Notes under the pieces: generated by a model
The model's database searches: none
What the model saw: the letters and a program-made list of their open reading frames with translations, nothing else
Told to the model about the DNA's origin: nothing
Part shown: in pieces, positions 17,701-26,182 of the stretch
How the letters are laid out: the number at the start of each line of letters is the position of its first letter
How positions within the stretch are numbered: the stretch's first letter is position 1
Position numbers and translations under genes: made by a program
DNA from: Oscillospiraceae bacterium
GTDB lineage: Bacteria > Bacillota > Clostridia > Oscillospirales > Oscillospiraceae
DNA length: 64,000 nucleotides
Reading direction: 5' to 3'
Assembly (NCBI GenBank): GCA_017434755.1
Contig: JAFRER010000018.1
Coordinates: 1-64,000 of the forward strand

Positions 17701-18434
17701 TCTTCGACTATTCCGGGAATGGCCTCATAGTACTTGTTGGAAGCCTCGCGGTTCTGGAAGAAGATATCTCCGTTCTCATGGGAGCCGCGCATGACGGGAT
17801 GCTCGGAGTTGAGAGCACGGTCGCGGAACGCCTGAACGGCATCCATGTCGACCATATCCGCCAGATCCTTGTAATCCCACTCTTCGACCTTCTGGATCTC
17901 GTGGGATGTGCGGAAACCGTCAAAGAAGTTCAGGAAGGGGACGCGGCCTTTGATCGCGGCAAGATGCGCAACGGGAGACAGGTCCATGATCTCCTGGACA
18001 TTGGTCTCGCAGAGCATGGCAAAGCCGGTCTGACGGCAGGCCATAACGTCGCTGTGGTCTCCGAAGATGCTCAGCGTATGGCTTGCGAGGGCACGTGCGG
18101 AAACATGGAAAACGGCGGGAAGAAGCTCACCGGCCATCTTGTACATATTCGGGATCATCAGGAGAAGGCCCTGAGAAGCGGTATAGGTGGTGGTGAGTGC
18201 GCCGGCGTTGAGTGAGCCGTGTACAGCACCGGCGGCACCTGATTCCGCCTGCATTTCCTGGACCTTTACTCTGGATCCGAAGATGTTTTTGCGTCCGTTT
18301 GCAGACCACTGGTCAACATAGTCGGCCATGGGGCTGGACGGAGTGATGGGGTAGATAGCGGCGACTTCAGTGAACGCGTAGGATACGTGGGCGGCTGCGG
18401 TATTGCCGTCCATTGACTTGAAGTGTCTCTGCAT
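14775..18434 (-). CDS. nifJ: Pyruvate:ferredoxin (flavodoxin) oxidoreductase, single-chain
   Basis: A 1219-residue PFOR that oxidises pyruvate to acetyl-CoA and CO2 and passes electrons to ferredoxin or flavodoxin, a core step of anaerobic energy metabolism in the cytoplasm. The N-terminal MDGNTAAAHVSYA and YPITPSSPMA segments are typical of domain I. Two 4Fe-4S motifs, CVQCNQC near residue 696 and CMGCGVC near 751, form the ferredoxin-like domain. The thiamine diphosphate site GDGWAFDIGYGG lies near 1010 and ends in YSNTGGQ; further conserved Cys occur near 815 (GSCAGC). The start MQRHFKS is preceded by GGAG at a rather long distance. Codon use is strongly biased, as expected for a highly expressed gene. 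The symbol follows common usage (nifJ or por). Confidence 0.97.
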   Translation of the reverse strand: MQRHFKSMDGNTAAAHVSYAFTEVAAIYPITPSSPMADYVDQWSANGRKNIFGSRVKVQEMQAESGAAGAVHGSLNAGALTTTYTASQGLLLMIPNMYKMAGELLPAVFHVSARALASHTLSIFGDHSDVMACRQTGFAMLCETNVQEIMDLSPVAHLAAIKGRVPFLNFFDGFRTSHEIQKVEEWDYKDLADMVDMDAVQAFRDRALNSEHPVMRGSHENGDIFFQNREASNKYYEAIPGIVEEYMGKINAKLGTDYKLFNYYGAPDADRVIVAMGSICDVAEEVIDYLTAQGEKVGLVKVRLYRPFRADKLIEAIPATAKKIAVLDRTKEPGAQGEPLYLDVVTALANAGKNDVQVIGGRYGLGSKDTPPSSVFAVYNELKKDEMKRQFTVGIVDDVTNMSLEEVPAPSTAPAGTIECKFWGLGGDGTVGANKNSTKIIGDHTDKYIQSYFQYDSKKTGGVTISHLRFGDKPIKSPYYINQADFVACHVPSYITKGFPIARDVRPGGIFLVNCQWNFEELEHHLDAASKRYIANNNVQLYMINAIDLAKKIGMGKRTNTILQSAFFSLAKVLPEAEAIQYMKDAALHSYLKKGQDVVDMNYAAIDAGATAYVKVDVPESWKNAVDEAADVKKTGREKTVKMVSAILDPVDKMDGDSLPVSKFVDHADGTFELGASAYEKRGIAVSVPKWDAEKCVQCNQCAFVCPHATIRPFALTEAEAAAAPAQAKLADIKAGKGKGEYKFCMAVSPLDCMGCGVCIGQCAVGAIEMAPLESQTEQQEVFDYMVSAVSEKKDMFVPDNVKFSQFAQPYLEFSGSCAGCAETSYARLVTQLFGDHMLISNATGCSSIWGGPAATSPYTVNKEGKGPAWANSLFEDNAEHGLGMYLGQKKIRDDLKAKVEELIAAHSCCQELKDAAQAWLDTYDDGNTNQAATKAFIAALEESVGDIDSCISFFSSDFAKKIFGDGQPAALAAAQEAKAKGEKVCTCDACQLGAQILAKKDYLNKKSCWIFGGDGWAFDIGYGGVDHVLASGEDVNVFVFNTEVYSNTGGQASKASNIGQVAQFAAAGKEIKSKSLAEMAMTYGYVYVAQIAMGANKVQTLKAIAEAEAYKGPSLIIAYAPCEMHSIKGGMENCQKEMDKAVKCGYWNLFRFNPAAEKPFTLDSKEPAGGYREFLMNEARYSRLTREFPERAEDLFTRNEENAKERFDHLKKLVSLYE

Positions 18435-18481
18435 GTCTTTAAATCATCTCCATATCAAAAAATAGTAACAATGCTTTTCGC

Positions 18482-18510
18482 ATAATCTGACTTTTACAGT
18501 CTATCATCAA
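18482..18510 (-). promoter_or_regulatory. Probable PFOR promoter
   Basis: Minus-strand TTGATG (18510-18505) and GATTAT (18487-18482) have a 17-base spacer, each four of six to consensus. The leader before the ATG would be about 40 bases. Confidence 0.4.
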
Positions 18511-18659
18511 ACGGCAGAAAAGTAAACCTAAAAAAGCCTCCGGTCCGCGCAAAAAGCGCCGATACGAAAACTCTCCCAATTGGCCGCCTGTTTTCACGCC
18601 TTTTCTTTGTAAATAATCACATTCTTCTGTCTGAACGGCCGCTTCCGGGAACTTTTCAC

Positions 18660-18688
18660 TTGTGATTTTACTTTATATGTATTATAAT
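18660..18688 (+). promoter_or_regulatory. Promoter of the Asp23-fakA pair
   Basis: TTGTGA at 18660-18665 and a perfect TATAAT at 18683-18688 are 17 bases apart. Transcription would start near 18695, about 80 bases before the ATG at 18777. Confidence 0.65.
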
Positions 18689-18776
18689 CACTTGCAATGC
18701 TTTTTTAATAATTAGCATTATTACATTAAACTGTTTGCCGTTTTTCTTTCTCTTAATACAAAGGGGGCAGAAGAAA

Positions 18777-19130
18777 ATGCTCAACATAAACCGCGAATCC
18801 GGAAATATAAGCATTGATAACGAGGTGTTCACCTATTTTGCCGGTGAAGCCGCCACAAGCTGCTTCGGCGTCAAGGGAATGGTCGCCTGTTCCAAGGAAG
18901 GCGGTCCCTGGCAGCTGCTGAAGCGGGAAACGATGTCCAAGGGAGTCATCGTAAAATACGACGATGACAATGACTCCATCTCCCTTGAGCTCCACATCGG
19001 CGTGGATCACGGCGTGAACCTCGCGGCTGTTTCTTCAAGCATCATAAAAGAGGTCAAATACAAACTTGAGACCGCGACCGGCGTCCCGGTAAAAAGCGTG
19101 GACGTTTTTATAGACACCATCATCAAGTGA
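18777..19130 (+). CDS. Asp23/Gls24 family protein (YloU-like)
   Basis: A 117-residue Asp23/Gls24 (DUF322) protein. The typical segments are the N-terminal GNISIDNEVFTYFAGEAA, the central Gly/Val turn FGVKGM, and the C-terminal VNLAAVSSSIIKEVKYKLE followed by V..VDVFID. Family members are small, membrane-associated proteins linked to envelope stress or fatty-acid metabolism. AAGGGGG stands eight bases before the ATG at 18777; a longer frame from 18735 lacks a binding site. The gene precedes fakA by 41 bases, the same order as yloU-yloV in Bacillus. Confidence 0.92.
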   Translation: MLNINRESGNISIDNEVFTYFAGEAATSCFGVKGMVACSKEGGPWQLLKRETMSKGVIVKYDDDNDSISLELHIGVDHGVNLAAVSSSIIKEVKYKLETATGVPVKSVDVFIDTIIK

Positions 19131-19171
19131 TCTCCCCGCTTTTCTGATCCGGGCATTTCGGAGGTGCTGAT

Positions 19172-20842
19172 TTGACAAACTATATAGATGCGAATGCATT
19201 CAAGAATATGATCCTGTGCGCCAACGCCGCGCTTCAAAGCAACATCCAGGCCATCAACGAACTCAATGTTTTCCCCGTGCCTGACGGCGACACCGGCACG
19301 AACATGGGTCTTACCCTGTCTAACGCCGTGACGGAGCTGAACAAAAAGGAGTTTTCCTCTCTTGACGATGCGGCTGACTGTGTCGCTTCCGCACTTCTGC
19401 GCGGAGCGCGCGGGAATTCGGGCGTCATCCTTTCGCTGCTTTTCAGGGGCATTTCCAGACGGCTGAAGGGTATGGATTCCGCGGGTCCCGTTGAGTTTTC
19501 CGGGGCAATGTGCGACGGCGTCGACGCGGCGTATAAAGCCGTGATGAAACCTGCGGAAGGCACTATCCTTACCGTTTCGCGCCTTGCTTCCGCTGCGGCG
19601 AAAAAGGCCGCGGAGTTCGGCGCGGATGTGGACGGCATGCTGGAATGTGCGGTAGTGGCCGCAGAGGAAGCGCTGGAAGACACCGTAAACCAGAACCCTG
19701 TTCTGAAAAAGGCCGGCGTCATCGATGCCGGCGGAAAAGGCTACTGTGTTATCCTGACGGCGATGCTGCAGGCTTTCCGCGGTGAGTTCGTTATGTCTGA
19801 CGATCCATCGGCTCAATTTGCCGGATCTGCAAACGTTTTCAGCGGCCTCAATCCCGAAGACATTACTTTCGCTTTCGACACCGTTTTCATCGTAAACAAA
19901 AAGGCTGAAACGTCCATTGCCCCGTTTCGCGCTTATCTCGATTCCATCGGTGACAGCATCGTGATCAACGAGGATGATGAGATCTTCAAAGTTCATGTTC
20001 ATACGGACATTCCCGGTGAAGTACTTACCGAAGCGCAGAAATACGGAACGCTTGAGCTTGCCAAGATCGAAAACATGGTCACGCAGGCTGAGCAGCAGGC
20101 GGCAGGAAAAAAGGCGCAGAGCACAGATGATCTGGATGCTGTTGAAAAAGAACTGGAGCAGAGTTCCGAGCCTGCCGAACCGGAAAAGGAATTCGGAGTG
20201 GTATCGGTATGCGCAGGCGACGGGATGGCGGATGTGTTCCGGCAGCTCGGATGTGACAGTATCGTGACGGGCGGTCAGACAATGAACCCCTCCACAGAGG
20301 ATATACTTCACGCAATTAACTGCACCAACGCTTCCACGGTGTTCGTTCTCCCCAACAACAAGAATATCATAATGGCTGCGGAGCAGTGCATTCCTCTGAG
20401 CAGGAAGAAAGTAGTAGTCATTCCCTCCAAGACCGTTCCGCAGGGAGTCACCGCCATGCTGAACTTTATGCCGGAGGGTGCGGCCGATGAGATCACTGCC
20501 GCCATGACCGACAGTCTCTCCTCCGTCCATACCGCGATGGTGACATATGCGGCAAGGGATTCTGAGTTCGACGGCCACTCCATCCATGCCGGCGAATACC
20601 TCGCTCTTCTCGACGGTGCTCTTGTGGGAAGCTTCACCAGCATTTCCACCTTATTCAAGGAACTCAGCTGGGCAATCGACGAACTGAACCCCGAATTCAT
20701 AACCATGTATTACGGGGCGGATGTGGACGAGGAAGACGCTTCCGCCGTTTCCGACACCTTCAAAGGCAACTTCCCGGATGCGGAGATAACCGTTATCAAC
20801 GGAGGCCAGCCTGTTTACTTCTATATGATCAGCATCGAATAA
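19172..20842 (+). CDS. fakA: Fatty acid kinase subunit FakA (DhaL domain plus DegV-like domain, YloV)
   Basis: A 556-residue kinase subunit. The N-terminal DhaL-type ATP-binding domain (about 1-200) has VPDGDTGTNMGLT at 36-48, holding the Asp residues that bind Mg-ATP, and LRGARGNSGVILS near 85. A linker rich in Glu follows near 320, and the C-terminal half is DegV/FakB-like. FakA phosphorylates a fatty acid presented by a FakB protein for membrane lipid synthesis; no fakB is in this window. The start is TTG at 19172 with GGAGGT nine bases upstream; the family N-terminus matches. A terminator follows at 20856. Confidence 0.93.
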   Translation: MTNYIDANAFKNMILCANAALQSNIQAINELNVFPVPDGDTGTNMGLTLSNAVTELNKKEFSSLDDAADCVASALLRGARGNSGVILSLLFRGISRRLKGMDSAGPVEFSGAMCDGVDAAYKAVMKPAEGTILTVSRLASAAAKKAAEFGADVDGMLECAVVAAEEALEDTVNQNPVLKKAGVIDAGGKGYCVILTAMLQAFRGEFVMSDDPSAQFAGSANVFSGLNPEDITFAFDTVFIVNKKAETSIAPFRAYLDSIGDSIVINEDDEIFKVHVHTDIPGEVLTEAQKYGTLELAKIENMVTQAEQQAAGKKAQSTDDLDAVEKELEQSSEPAEPEKEFGVVSVCAGDGMADVFRQLGCDSIVTGGQTMNPSTEDILHAINCTNASTVFVLPNNKNIIMAAEQCIPLSRKKVVVIPSKTVPQGVTAMLNFMPEGAADEITAAMTDSLSSVHTAMVTYAARDSEFDGHSIHAGEYLALLDGALVGSFTSISTLFKELSWAIDELNPEFITMYYGADVDEEDASAVSDTFKGNFPDAEITVINGGQPVYFYMISIE

Positions 20843-20855
20843 GTATAGAGAAAGC

Positions 20856-20888
20856 AAAAGAGCCGCTGCAATAGCAGCGGCTCTTTTT
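20856..20888. terminator. Bidirectional terminator between fakA and the his-operon end
   Basis: A perfect 14-bp stem (20856-20869 with 20874-20887) has a 4-base loop and a flanking T-run on the right and A-run on the left. The right arm reaches the stop of the convergent nuclease gene, so it ends both transcripts. Confidence 0.9.
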
Positions 20889-22057
20889 CATATCCGGGAC
20901 ATCGTTTTTCGAAACACGCCGGATGCTATATCTCTGCTGTCGATCACGCCGATCCGCAGTTCAGCTGCCCTGCGTTTCGCCATATTCGAGCAGGCGCCGG
21001 TAGTGATCAGATAGGCCTTCGCCATTTCTCCGCCGAATCGGTCCCGGAGAATGCTCAGTTCGTTTATGGCCTCCGTCTTCACATCGCAGGTCTTGCAGCT
21101 GATAAACACCGGCATTACTCCCTTGGTCGCGACAACGTCTATCTCATTTGATACGCCGGCCCTTCCGGATTCTCCCTCCCAGTCCACCACCGCGCTTGTG
21201 ATGACATCGTCAAAAGATCCGGATTCGACACACACCTTATACGCATACAGTTCCAGCACACTTCCGACATCTCTCATCCACGCCCGTATCTGCAGGTCGG
21301 AAAACCGGAATTCCACGCTCTTTTCCGCTTCAATGCAAAGATCGGAGATGAATCCGATCTCCTCATACTCCCGGAGGATCTTTTCCGGAGCAGGGAGTTT
21401 TCCTCCCCGCTCTCCTTTCTGGAAATAATCTCCGTGCACATGAAGGGGGATCTCAGCTTCCGGCTTCGTTCCGGACAGCTGCTGGATAAACTCCACCGCG
21501 CGGACCCAGTCCCGTTTGTTGTTGATATACAGCTCATAGAAAGGCTCGATACGATCCATATATCCCGAAAGGATGGAGTTGTCTACCCGGCCGGTATGCA
21601 GGGCTCCTCCCGCCATAAGGATGATGTCCTCCACTTTGTAGCTTATCGGACATTCCAGATCGGATGCGAAAGCGGCATTGCTGATGCTGAAAAAGCGGTT
21701 TTTCCTGCGGCTGTATGTAAAAACGGGTATGTCCGGTCTGTCTGCGCTGAGGCGTCCTGCAGCAAAAAGCGCGTCGTCCGTCCCTCCGGTGATATCGATC
21801 GCACAGTCCGGAAAACTGTCGGTTATACTGCGCAGGACCGTGAGTATCTCACCGGCGTTAAACAGTCTCGTCCGCCGGAAGATGATCTCCGTATCGATCC
21901 CGCGATGAGCCAGATATCTATTTATCTTTCTCTTATGCTCCTTATTGTCAGGGATCTCTTCGGGATAGACGAACACGGTCCTGACCGGTCTGAACATCTC
22001 CGTTGCCAGAACATTTTCCAGCGGCCTGTTATCATAAAGTTCTATCAGTGTCTCCAT
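20888..22057 (-). CDS. CARF-DUF1887 (Card1/Can2-like) nuclease-family protein
   Basis: A 389-residue protein with a Rossmann-like N-terminal domain bearing ITGGT at 89-93, the motif of CARF domains that bind cyclic oligoadenylate, and a C-terminal DUF1887 PD-(D/E)xK-type domain. Catalytic-core candidates are Glu-269 in VLELY, Asp-307 in NEIDVV, and Lys-322 in ISCK. The position two before the Lys is Ser-320, where Card1 is remembered to have Glu; activity is therefore not assured. Card1 and Can2 are type III CRISPR effectors that cut nucleic acid when activated. Here there is no CRISPR array, cas10 or other cas gene. AGGAGG sits six bases before the ATG, and the gene begins 50 bases after hisJ with no terminator between, so it is probably co-transcribed with the his operon. 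Confidence 0.82.
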   Translation of the reverse strand: METLIELYDNRPLENVLATEMFRPVRTVFVYPEEIPDNKEHKRKINRYLAHRGIDTEIIFRRTRLFNAGEILTVLRSITDSFPDCAIDITGGTDDALFAAGRLSADRPDIPVFTYSRRKNRFFSISNAAFASDLECPISYKVEDIILMAGGALHTGRVDNSILSGYMDRIEPFYELYINNKRDWVRAVEFIQQLSGTKPEAEIPLHVHGDYFQKGERGGKLPAPEKILREYEEIGFISDLCIEAEKSVEFRFSDLQIRAWMRDVGSVLELYAYKVCVESGSFDDVITSAVVDWEGESGRAGVSNEIDVVATKGVMPVFISCKTCDVKTEAINELSILRDRFGGEMAKAYLITTGACSNMAKRRAAELRIGVIDSRDIASGVFRKTMSRI

Positions 22058-22107
22058 GCGGAACCTCCTATGGGCAGCTGCCGCCCGTATGCATACGATG
22101 CCCGCTC

Positions 22108-22857
22108 TTACAGCAGGTTTTCGAATCTGTCGAATCCGAACGCGATGGTATCGGCGCTGTGACTGTCGCTCGACAGGATGAATCTGCCGCCGCGCTGTCT
22201 GAGATAATCGATGATCCTGCCTTCCGGGTACGGAGAACAGCGCCAGCCCCTTGAAATAGCCCCGGTATTGATCTCAAAGGGCTTCCCGAACGGAAGCAGT
22301 CTGTCTGCCGCCCGCTGCCAGGCAGCGATATAGCCTGGATCGTCCGTGTCGATCTCCATTCCTTTTTCGGAAAACTTGGTAATGAGATCAAAATGACCGA
22401 TTATGTCGGCGCCGGTCTTCTCCGCAACATGCGATACGGCATCGTAATAGTCTTCCGCCAGGCAGCGGAAATCTCCACTGTAGTGATCGGCAAGCGCCTG
22501 TTTCAGCACCTCCGGCCTGTCATCGACCGCAAAATACGCTCCGTCCTTTTTCAGATAATGGACCGACCCGATCACATAATCGAAGTCCGACGCATCCTGT
22601 TCGGACCAATAATCCAGTTCGATGCCGCAGAGGATCTCGATCCTGCCGCGGTATTTTTCTTTCAGCCCCGTTATTTCGTCGATATACTTCCGGACACTGT
22701 CCCCTGTCATTCCTTCCCGCGGATTGAAGGGGACACTGCTGTGTTCGGAAAAGCCTATGCGCTCCATTCCCATCGAGAGAGCAGAAAGCACCATCTCTTC
22801 CGGCGTGTTCCGCCCGTCGCCGTATATTGTGTGCATATGCAGATCTGTACGGATCAT
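22108..22857 (-). CDS. hisJ: Histidinol-phosphatase, PHP family
   Basis: A 249-residue PHP-domain phosphatase that removes phosphate from L-histidinol phosphate. Metal-binding motifs are visible in order: DLHMHT at residues 5-10, FSEHS near 36, the GSVHY segment near 96, GHFDL near 150 and DSHS near 230. The length and motifs are those of the HisJ/HisK type used in Bacillota instead of the HAD-type HisB phosphatase. Its start overlaps the stop of hisIE by four bases (ATGA), indicating coupled translation. Its presence completes the pathway, as the hisB here encodes only the dehydratase. Confidence 0.93.
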   Translation of the reverse strand: MIRTDLHMHTIYGDGRNTPEEMVLSALSMGMERIGFSEHSSVPFNPREGMTGDSVRKYIDEITGLKEKYRGRIEILCGIELDYWSEQDASDFDYVIGSVHYLKKDGAYFAVDDRPEVLKQALADHYSGDFRCLAEDYYDAVSHVAEKTGADIIGHFDLITKFSEKGMEIDTDDPGYIAAWQRAADRLLPFGKPFEINTGAISRGWRCSPYPEGRIIDYLRQRGGRFILSSDSHSADTIAFGFDRFENLL

Positions 22858-23504
22858 CCGGTCATTTTCTCCTGTTTTACTTTATGATCAATCACATGTC
22901 TTGACGAAAGCTCGCGGATAACGTCTTCCGTGCTGATCCCGGCCTCGGTCATCAGTACGAGCACATGATACACGAGATCCGCGATCTCATAGACCGTCTC
23001 TTTTTTGTCCTCCGCCTTGGCGGCTATTATCACTTCCGTCGTCTCCTCGCCGACCTTTTTCAGTATCTTGTCAAGTCCCTTCTCGAAAAGATAGGAAGTA
23101 TAGGAGCCTTCCTTCGGTTCGCTCTTTCTCCCCTTTATCAGCTCCATGAGGCCGGATAATGTGAAATCGTTCTGCTCATCACTGTCCCACACCGGGTATT
23201 CAAAGCAGGACTGCGTACCAAGATGGCAGGCGGGGCCTTCCGGTTCCACGACGATCACGAGGGCGTCCCTGTCACAGTCAGCCGTGATCGAAACGATATG
23301 CTGGTAATTGCCGCTGGTCTCGCCCTTCAGCCAGAGTTCCCCCCTCGACCTGCTCCAGAAGCATGTGAGCTTTTTCTCTATGGATATTCGCAGGCTCTCC
23401 TCATTCATATACGCAAGCATAAGGACTCTTCTTGTTGCAGAATCCACCACTATCGCGGGGATGAGTCCTTTTTCATCAAATCTGAGTTCGGAAATATCTG
23501 TCAT
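22854..23504 (-). CDS. hisIE: Bifunctional phosphoribosyl-AMP cyclohydrolase / phosphoribosyl-ATP pyrophosphatase
   Basis: A 216-residue fusion carrying steps two and three of histidine synthesis. The HisI half (about 1-110) shows [28 protein letters not shown] and the metal ligands in TADCDRDAL and [10 protein letters not shown]. The HisE half (about 115-216) shows the all-alpha pattern with [22 protein letters not shown] and [13 protein letters not shown]. It follows hisF by nine bases and overlaps hisJ by four. The fusion is common in Bacillota. Confidence 0.96.
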   Translation of the reverse strand: MTDISELRFDEKGLIPAIVVDSATRRVLMLAYMNEESLRISIEKKLTCFWSRSRGELWLKGETSGNYQHIVSITADCDRDALVIVVEPEGPACHLGTQSCFEYPVWDSDEQNDFTLSGLMELIKGRKSEPKEGSYTSYLFEKGLDKILKKVGEETTEVIIAAKAEDKKETVYEIADLVYHVLVLMTEAGISTEDVIRELSSRHVIDHKVKQEKMTG

Positions 23505-23513
23505 GTTCTCACC

Positions 23514-24272
23514 TCATATCCTTACGGGGATCCCGTTGCGGGCCATTTCCCTCTTCAGGTCCTCTATCCTGATCTCACCGAAATGGAACACCGAGGCCGC
23601 AAGCCCCGCGTCTACCTTTGGCAGTGCTTTGAAAAGCGTCAGGAAGTCCTCCGTTTTCCCGGCTCCTCCGGAAGCTATCACCGGCACGCTGACGGCTTCA
23701 CATACCGCTTCGAGCATCTCCAGGTCAAAACCCTTTTTCACTCCGTCCGTATCGATCGAATTGACCACGATCTCCCCGGCGCCGGAATCAACGCAGCTTT
23801 TTATCCACGATACCGCTTCCATTCCCGTATTCTCGCGCCCGCCTTTGGCAAAGACCCGGAACACGCCGTCGACACGTTTTATATCCACGGAGAGCACCAC
23901 ACACTGATCACCGTATCTGTTGGCTGCTTTTTCAATTACGCCCGGATCCCTTATGGCGCCCGAATTGACGCTCACCTTGTCGGCTCCGCATTTGAGTACT
24001 CTGTCAAAATCCTCGACCGTATTGATCCCTCCTCCTACTGTCAGGGGGATAAATACGTTTGCGGCCGTTTCCCGCAGGATATCCGTAAAGATCCTCCGGT
24101 CCTCGGAAGAAGCGGTTATATCATAGAACACAAGTTCGTCCGCTCCGCAGGAACTGTAGTATTTTGCAAGGCCGACCGGTGAAGCGACGTCGTTAAGTCC
24201 CTTGAAGTTTATGCCTTTTACAACTCTGCCGTCTTTGACATCGAGGCACGGTATTATTCTTTTTGTTATCAT
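23514..24272 (-). CDS. hisF: Imidazole glycerol phosphate synthase, cyclase subunit
   Basis: A 252-residue TIM barrel that joins with HisH to make imidazole glycerol phosphate and AICAR from PRFAR and ammonia. The opening RIIPCLDVKDGRVVKG holds the catalytic Asp-11, and the second catalytic Asp lies in the VNSIDTDG segment near residue 130. Phosphate-binding GGGI and ASGGAG segments are intact. Its start overlaps the end of hisA by four bases. Confidence 0.97.
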   Translation of the reverse strand: MITKRIIPCLDVKDGRVVKGINFKGLNDVASPVGLAKYYSSCGADELVFYDITASSEDRRIFTDILRETAANVFIPLTVGGGINTVEDFDRVLKCGADKVSVNSGAIRDPGVIEKAANRYGDQCVVLSVDIKRVDGVFRVFAKGGRENTGMEAVSWIKSCVDSGAGEIVVNSIDTDGVKKGFDLEMLEAVCEAVSVPVIASGGAGKTEDFLTLFKALPKVDAGLAASVFHFGEIRIEDLKREMARNGIPVRI

Positions 24273-24982
24273 TCGGCGGCCTCCAGCGCTTGCTTAAGAT
24301 CAACATCTCCCGTATACAGAGCCTTTCCTATTATCGCACCGTATAATCCCATTTCCGCCAGTTTCCGGATATCATCGATACACGACACTCCGCCGGAGGC
24401 CACGATATCCATATCGAGGCTTTCGGAGAGATTCCTGTACAGTTCGAGATTGGTTCCCTGAAGCACTCCGTCTTTTGATATATCCGTGCAGATAACGGTC
24501 TTAACGCCGGCATCCTTCATCTCTCCGAAGAATCGTTCCGCCGTGATCCCGGAGCTTTCCGTCCATCCTTTTACGGAGATGAACCCGTCGCGTATATCCG
24601 CTCCCACCGCGATACGCTCTCCGTACTGATCGACCGCCCTCTTCAGAAGATCCCGGTCCTGCACGGCCGAAGTGCCGAGAATGACCCTGTCGAGTCCGGA
24701 TGAAAGGTACCTCTCAATAACATCCATGGAGCGAATCCCGCCGCCGATTTCACAGAAAGCCCCGCTTTTGCTTTTTATCATACAGACCGTTTCGAAGTTC
24801 GGCGTAAGGCCGGATCTGGCTCCTTCCAGATCCACGATATGGATATGTGAGGCGCCGCTTCTCACAAAGCCCGCTGCGACACCGGCAGGATCGTCACTGT
24901 AAACGGTCATGCGGGAATAATCGCCTTTATAAAGCCTGACGGCTTTTTTTTCATACAGATCTATTGCGGGAAAAAGATACAT
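24269..24982 (-). CDS. hisA: Phosphoribosylformimino-5-aminoimidazole carboxamide ribotide isomerase
   Basis: A 237-residue TIM barrel catalysing the Amadori rearrangement of ProFAR to PRFAR. The opening FPAIDLYEKKAVRLYKGDY holds the catalytic Asp-8; the second catalytic Asp is in CTDISKDG near residue 170, and the IVASGGVSC phosphate loop is present. It starts two bases from the hisH stop, so the pair is tightly linked. Confidence 0.97.
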   Translation of the reverse strand: MYLFPAIDLYEKKAVRLYKGDYSRMTVYSDDPAGVAAGFVRSGASHIHIVDLEGARSGLTPNFETVCMIKSKSGAFCEIGGGIRSMDVIERYLSSGLDRVILGTSAVQDRDLLKRAVDQYGERIAVGADIRDGFISVKGWTESSGITAERFFGEMKDAGVKTVICTDISKDGVLQGTNLELYRNLSESLDMDIVASGGVSCIDDIRKLAEMGLYGAIIGKALYTGDVDLKQALEAAE

Positions 24983-24983
24983 T

Positions 24984-25595
24984 TCAGGTCTCCTCGCAAA
25001 ACGCCCGGAGGATGTTCAGGCCGACTTCTCCGCTTTTTTCCGGATGGAACTGGCAGCCGTACACATTATTGAGTCCGACGACAGCCGTAAGCTCCGCTCC
25101 GTATTCAGCCGTGGCCGCGACTAATCTTTCATCCGTCCGGGCATAATATGAATGGACGAAATATACATGGTCCCCGTTCCGGATAAATCGGAACAGCGGT
25201 GAGTCTTTCTTTAAAGAGAGACTGTTCCAGCCGATATGCGGGATCTTCAGATCGCGGGGGATCACATCGGAGATCGGTCGTATTTCACCCGGCAGAAGAC
25301 CGAGTCCCTCATATTCTCCGTACTCATAGCTTTTTTCGAAAAGTAGCTGCATTCCGAGACAGATTCCCAGCAGAGGCTTCCCTGCCGTCGCTTCCTCCCT
25401 GACAACGGCTCCGAGTCCGCTCGAATCCAGCTTTGCGGCTGCGTCCCGGAATGCTCCGACCCCCGGAAGGATCAGTTTGTCCGCAGCACGCAGCGCATCG
25501 GCATCTGCCGTCACCGTGACTTCATGGCCTATCGCGGCAAATGAGCTCTTCAGCGAAAACAGGTTCCCGACACCGTAGTCCGCGATCGCTATCAT
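24984..25595 (-). CDS. hisH: Imidazole glycerol phosphate synthase, glutaminase subunit
   Basis: A 203-residue class I glutamine amidotransferase that supplies ammonia to HisF. The opening IADYGVGNLFSL, the nucleophile Cys-79 in GICLGMQLL, and the His/Glu of QFHPEKS near residue 186 are all intact. Its start overlaps hisB by four bases. Confidence 0.97.
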   Translation of the reverse strand: MIAIADYGVGNLFSLKSSFAAIGHEVTVTADADALRAADKLILPGVGAFRDAAAKLDSSGLGAVVREEATAGKPLLGICLGMQLLFEKSYEYGEYEGLGLLPGEIRPISDVIPRDLKIPHIGWNSLSLKKDSPLFRFIRNGDHVYFVHSYYARTDERLVAATAEYGAELTAVVGLNNVYGCQFHPEKSGEVGLNILRAFCEET

Positions 25596-26182
25596 CCGAT
25601 GACCCCTTTCGTCGAAGGGAGCTCATCCGCATTGAGTGCATCGATCGAAACCGCCTGTTTCAGGCTTCGTGCGGCAGATTTGAACACTGCTTCGATGATG
25701 TGATGTGAATTGCCTCCGGCAAGCTGTCTGAGATGCAGCGTACAGCCTGCGTTTCTGACGAATCCGAGCCAGAATTCCTCTACGAGTTCCGAATCGAAAC
25801 TGCCGACCTTTTCCGTCGGGATCCGGATCTCATAACCGAGATAGGGCCTGCCGGAAATATCCACCGCTGAGAGGATGAGAGCCTCGTCCATAGGAAGGAT
25901 GATACTCCCGTATCTGCCTATACCTTTCATATCTCCGAGAGCTTCTTTGAAGGCCTGCCCCAGAACGATGCCTATATCCTCCACGCTGTGGTGATCATCG
26001 ACCTGATTGTCGCCTCTGCATGTGAGTTCGATATCAAATCCGGCGTGTTTTGAAAAAGCCGTGAGCATGTGATCCAGAAAGCCGCATCCGCTGTCGATAA
26101 CGCTGCCTCCTTTTCCGTCAAGCTCAAGCCGCAGTTTTATTTCCGTCTCGTTTGTTTTTCTTTTTATCTCCGCGGATCTCAT
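25592..26182 (-). CDS. hisB: Imidazoleglycerol-phosphate dehydratase
   Basis: A 196-residue monofunctional dehydratase converting imidazole glycerol phosphate to imidazole acetol phosphate. The manganese-binding motifs HHSVEDIG near residue 64 and the later SHHIIEA (about 160-166) are both present, along with FLDHMLTAFSKH. There is no phosphatase domain, which agrees with the separate hisJ. It overlaps hisC and hisH by four bases on either side. Confidence 0.97.
   Translation of the reverse strand: MRSAEIKRKTNETEIKLRLELDGKGGSVIDSGCGFLDHMLTAFSKHAGFDIELTCRGDNQVDDHHSVEDIGIVLGQAFKEALGDMKGIGRYGSIILPMDEALILSAVDISGRPYLGYEIRIPTEKVGSFDSELVEEFWLGFVRNAGCTLHLRQLAGGNSHHIIEAVFKSAARSLKQAVSIDALNADELPSTKGVIG

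Larger units (their letters stand above)
18435..18776. other. Divergent intergenic region between PFOR and the Asp23 gene
   Basis: This 342-base stretch holds no gene. It contains one promoter toward PFOR (18482-18510) and one toward the Asp23-fakA pair (18660-18688). The A/T-rich part between them shows no strong hairpin or repeat. Confidence 0.6.

Noticed and set aside
14757-18215. A 1152-codon open frame on the plus strand opposite PFOR
   Set aside because: It is the exact antisense of a highly biased, well-recognised gene. Its product is a Leu/Gly/Val/Ala/Asp-rich sequence with no family resemblance, as expected from the codon bias of the other strand.
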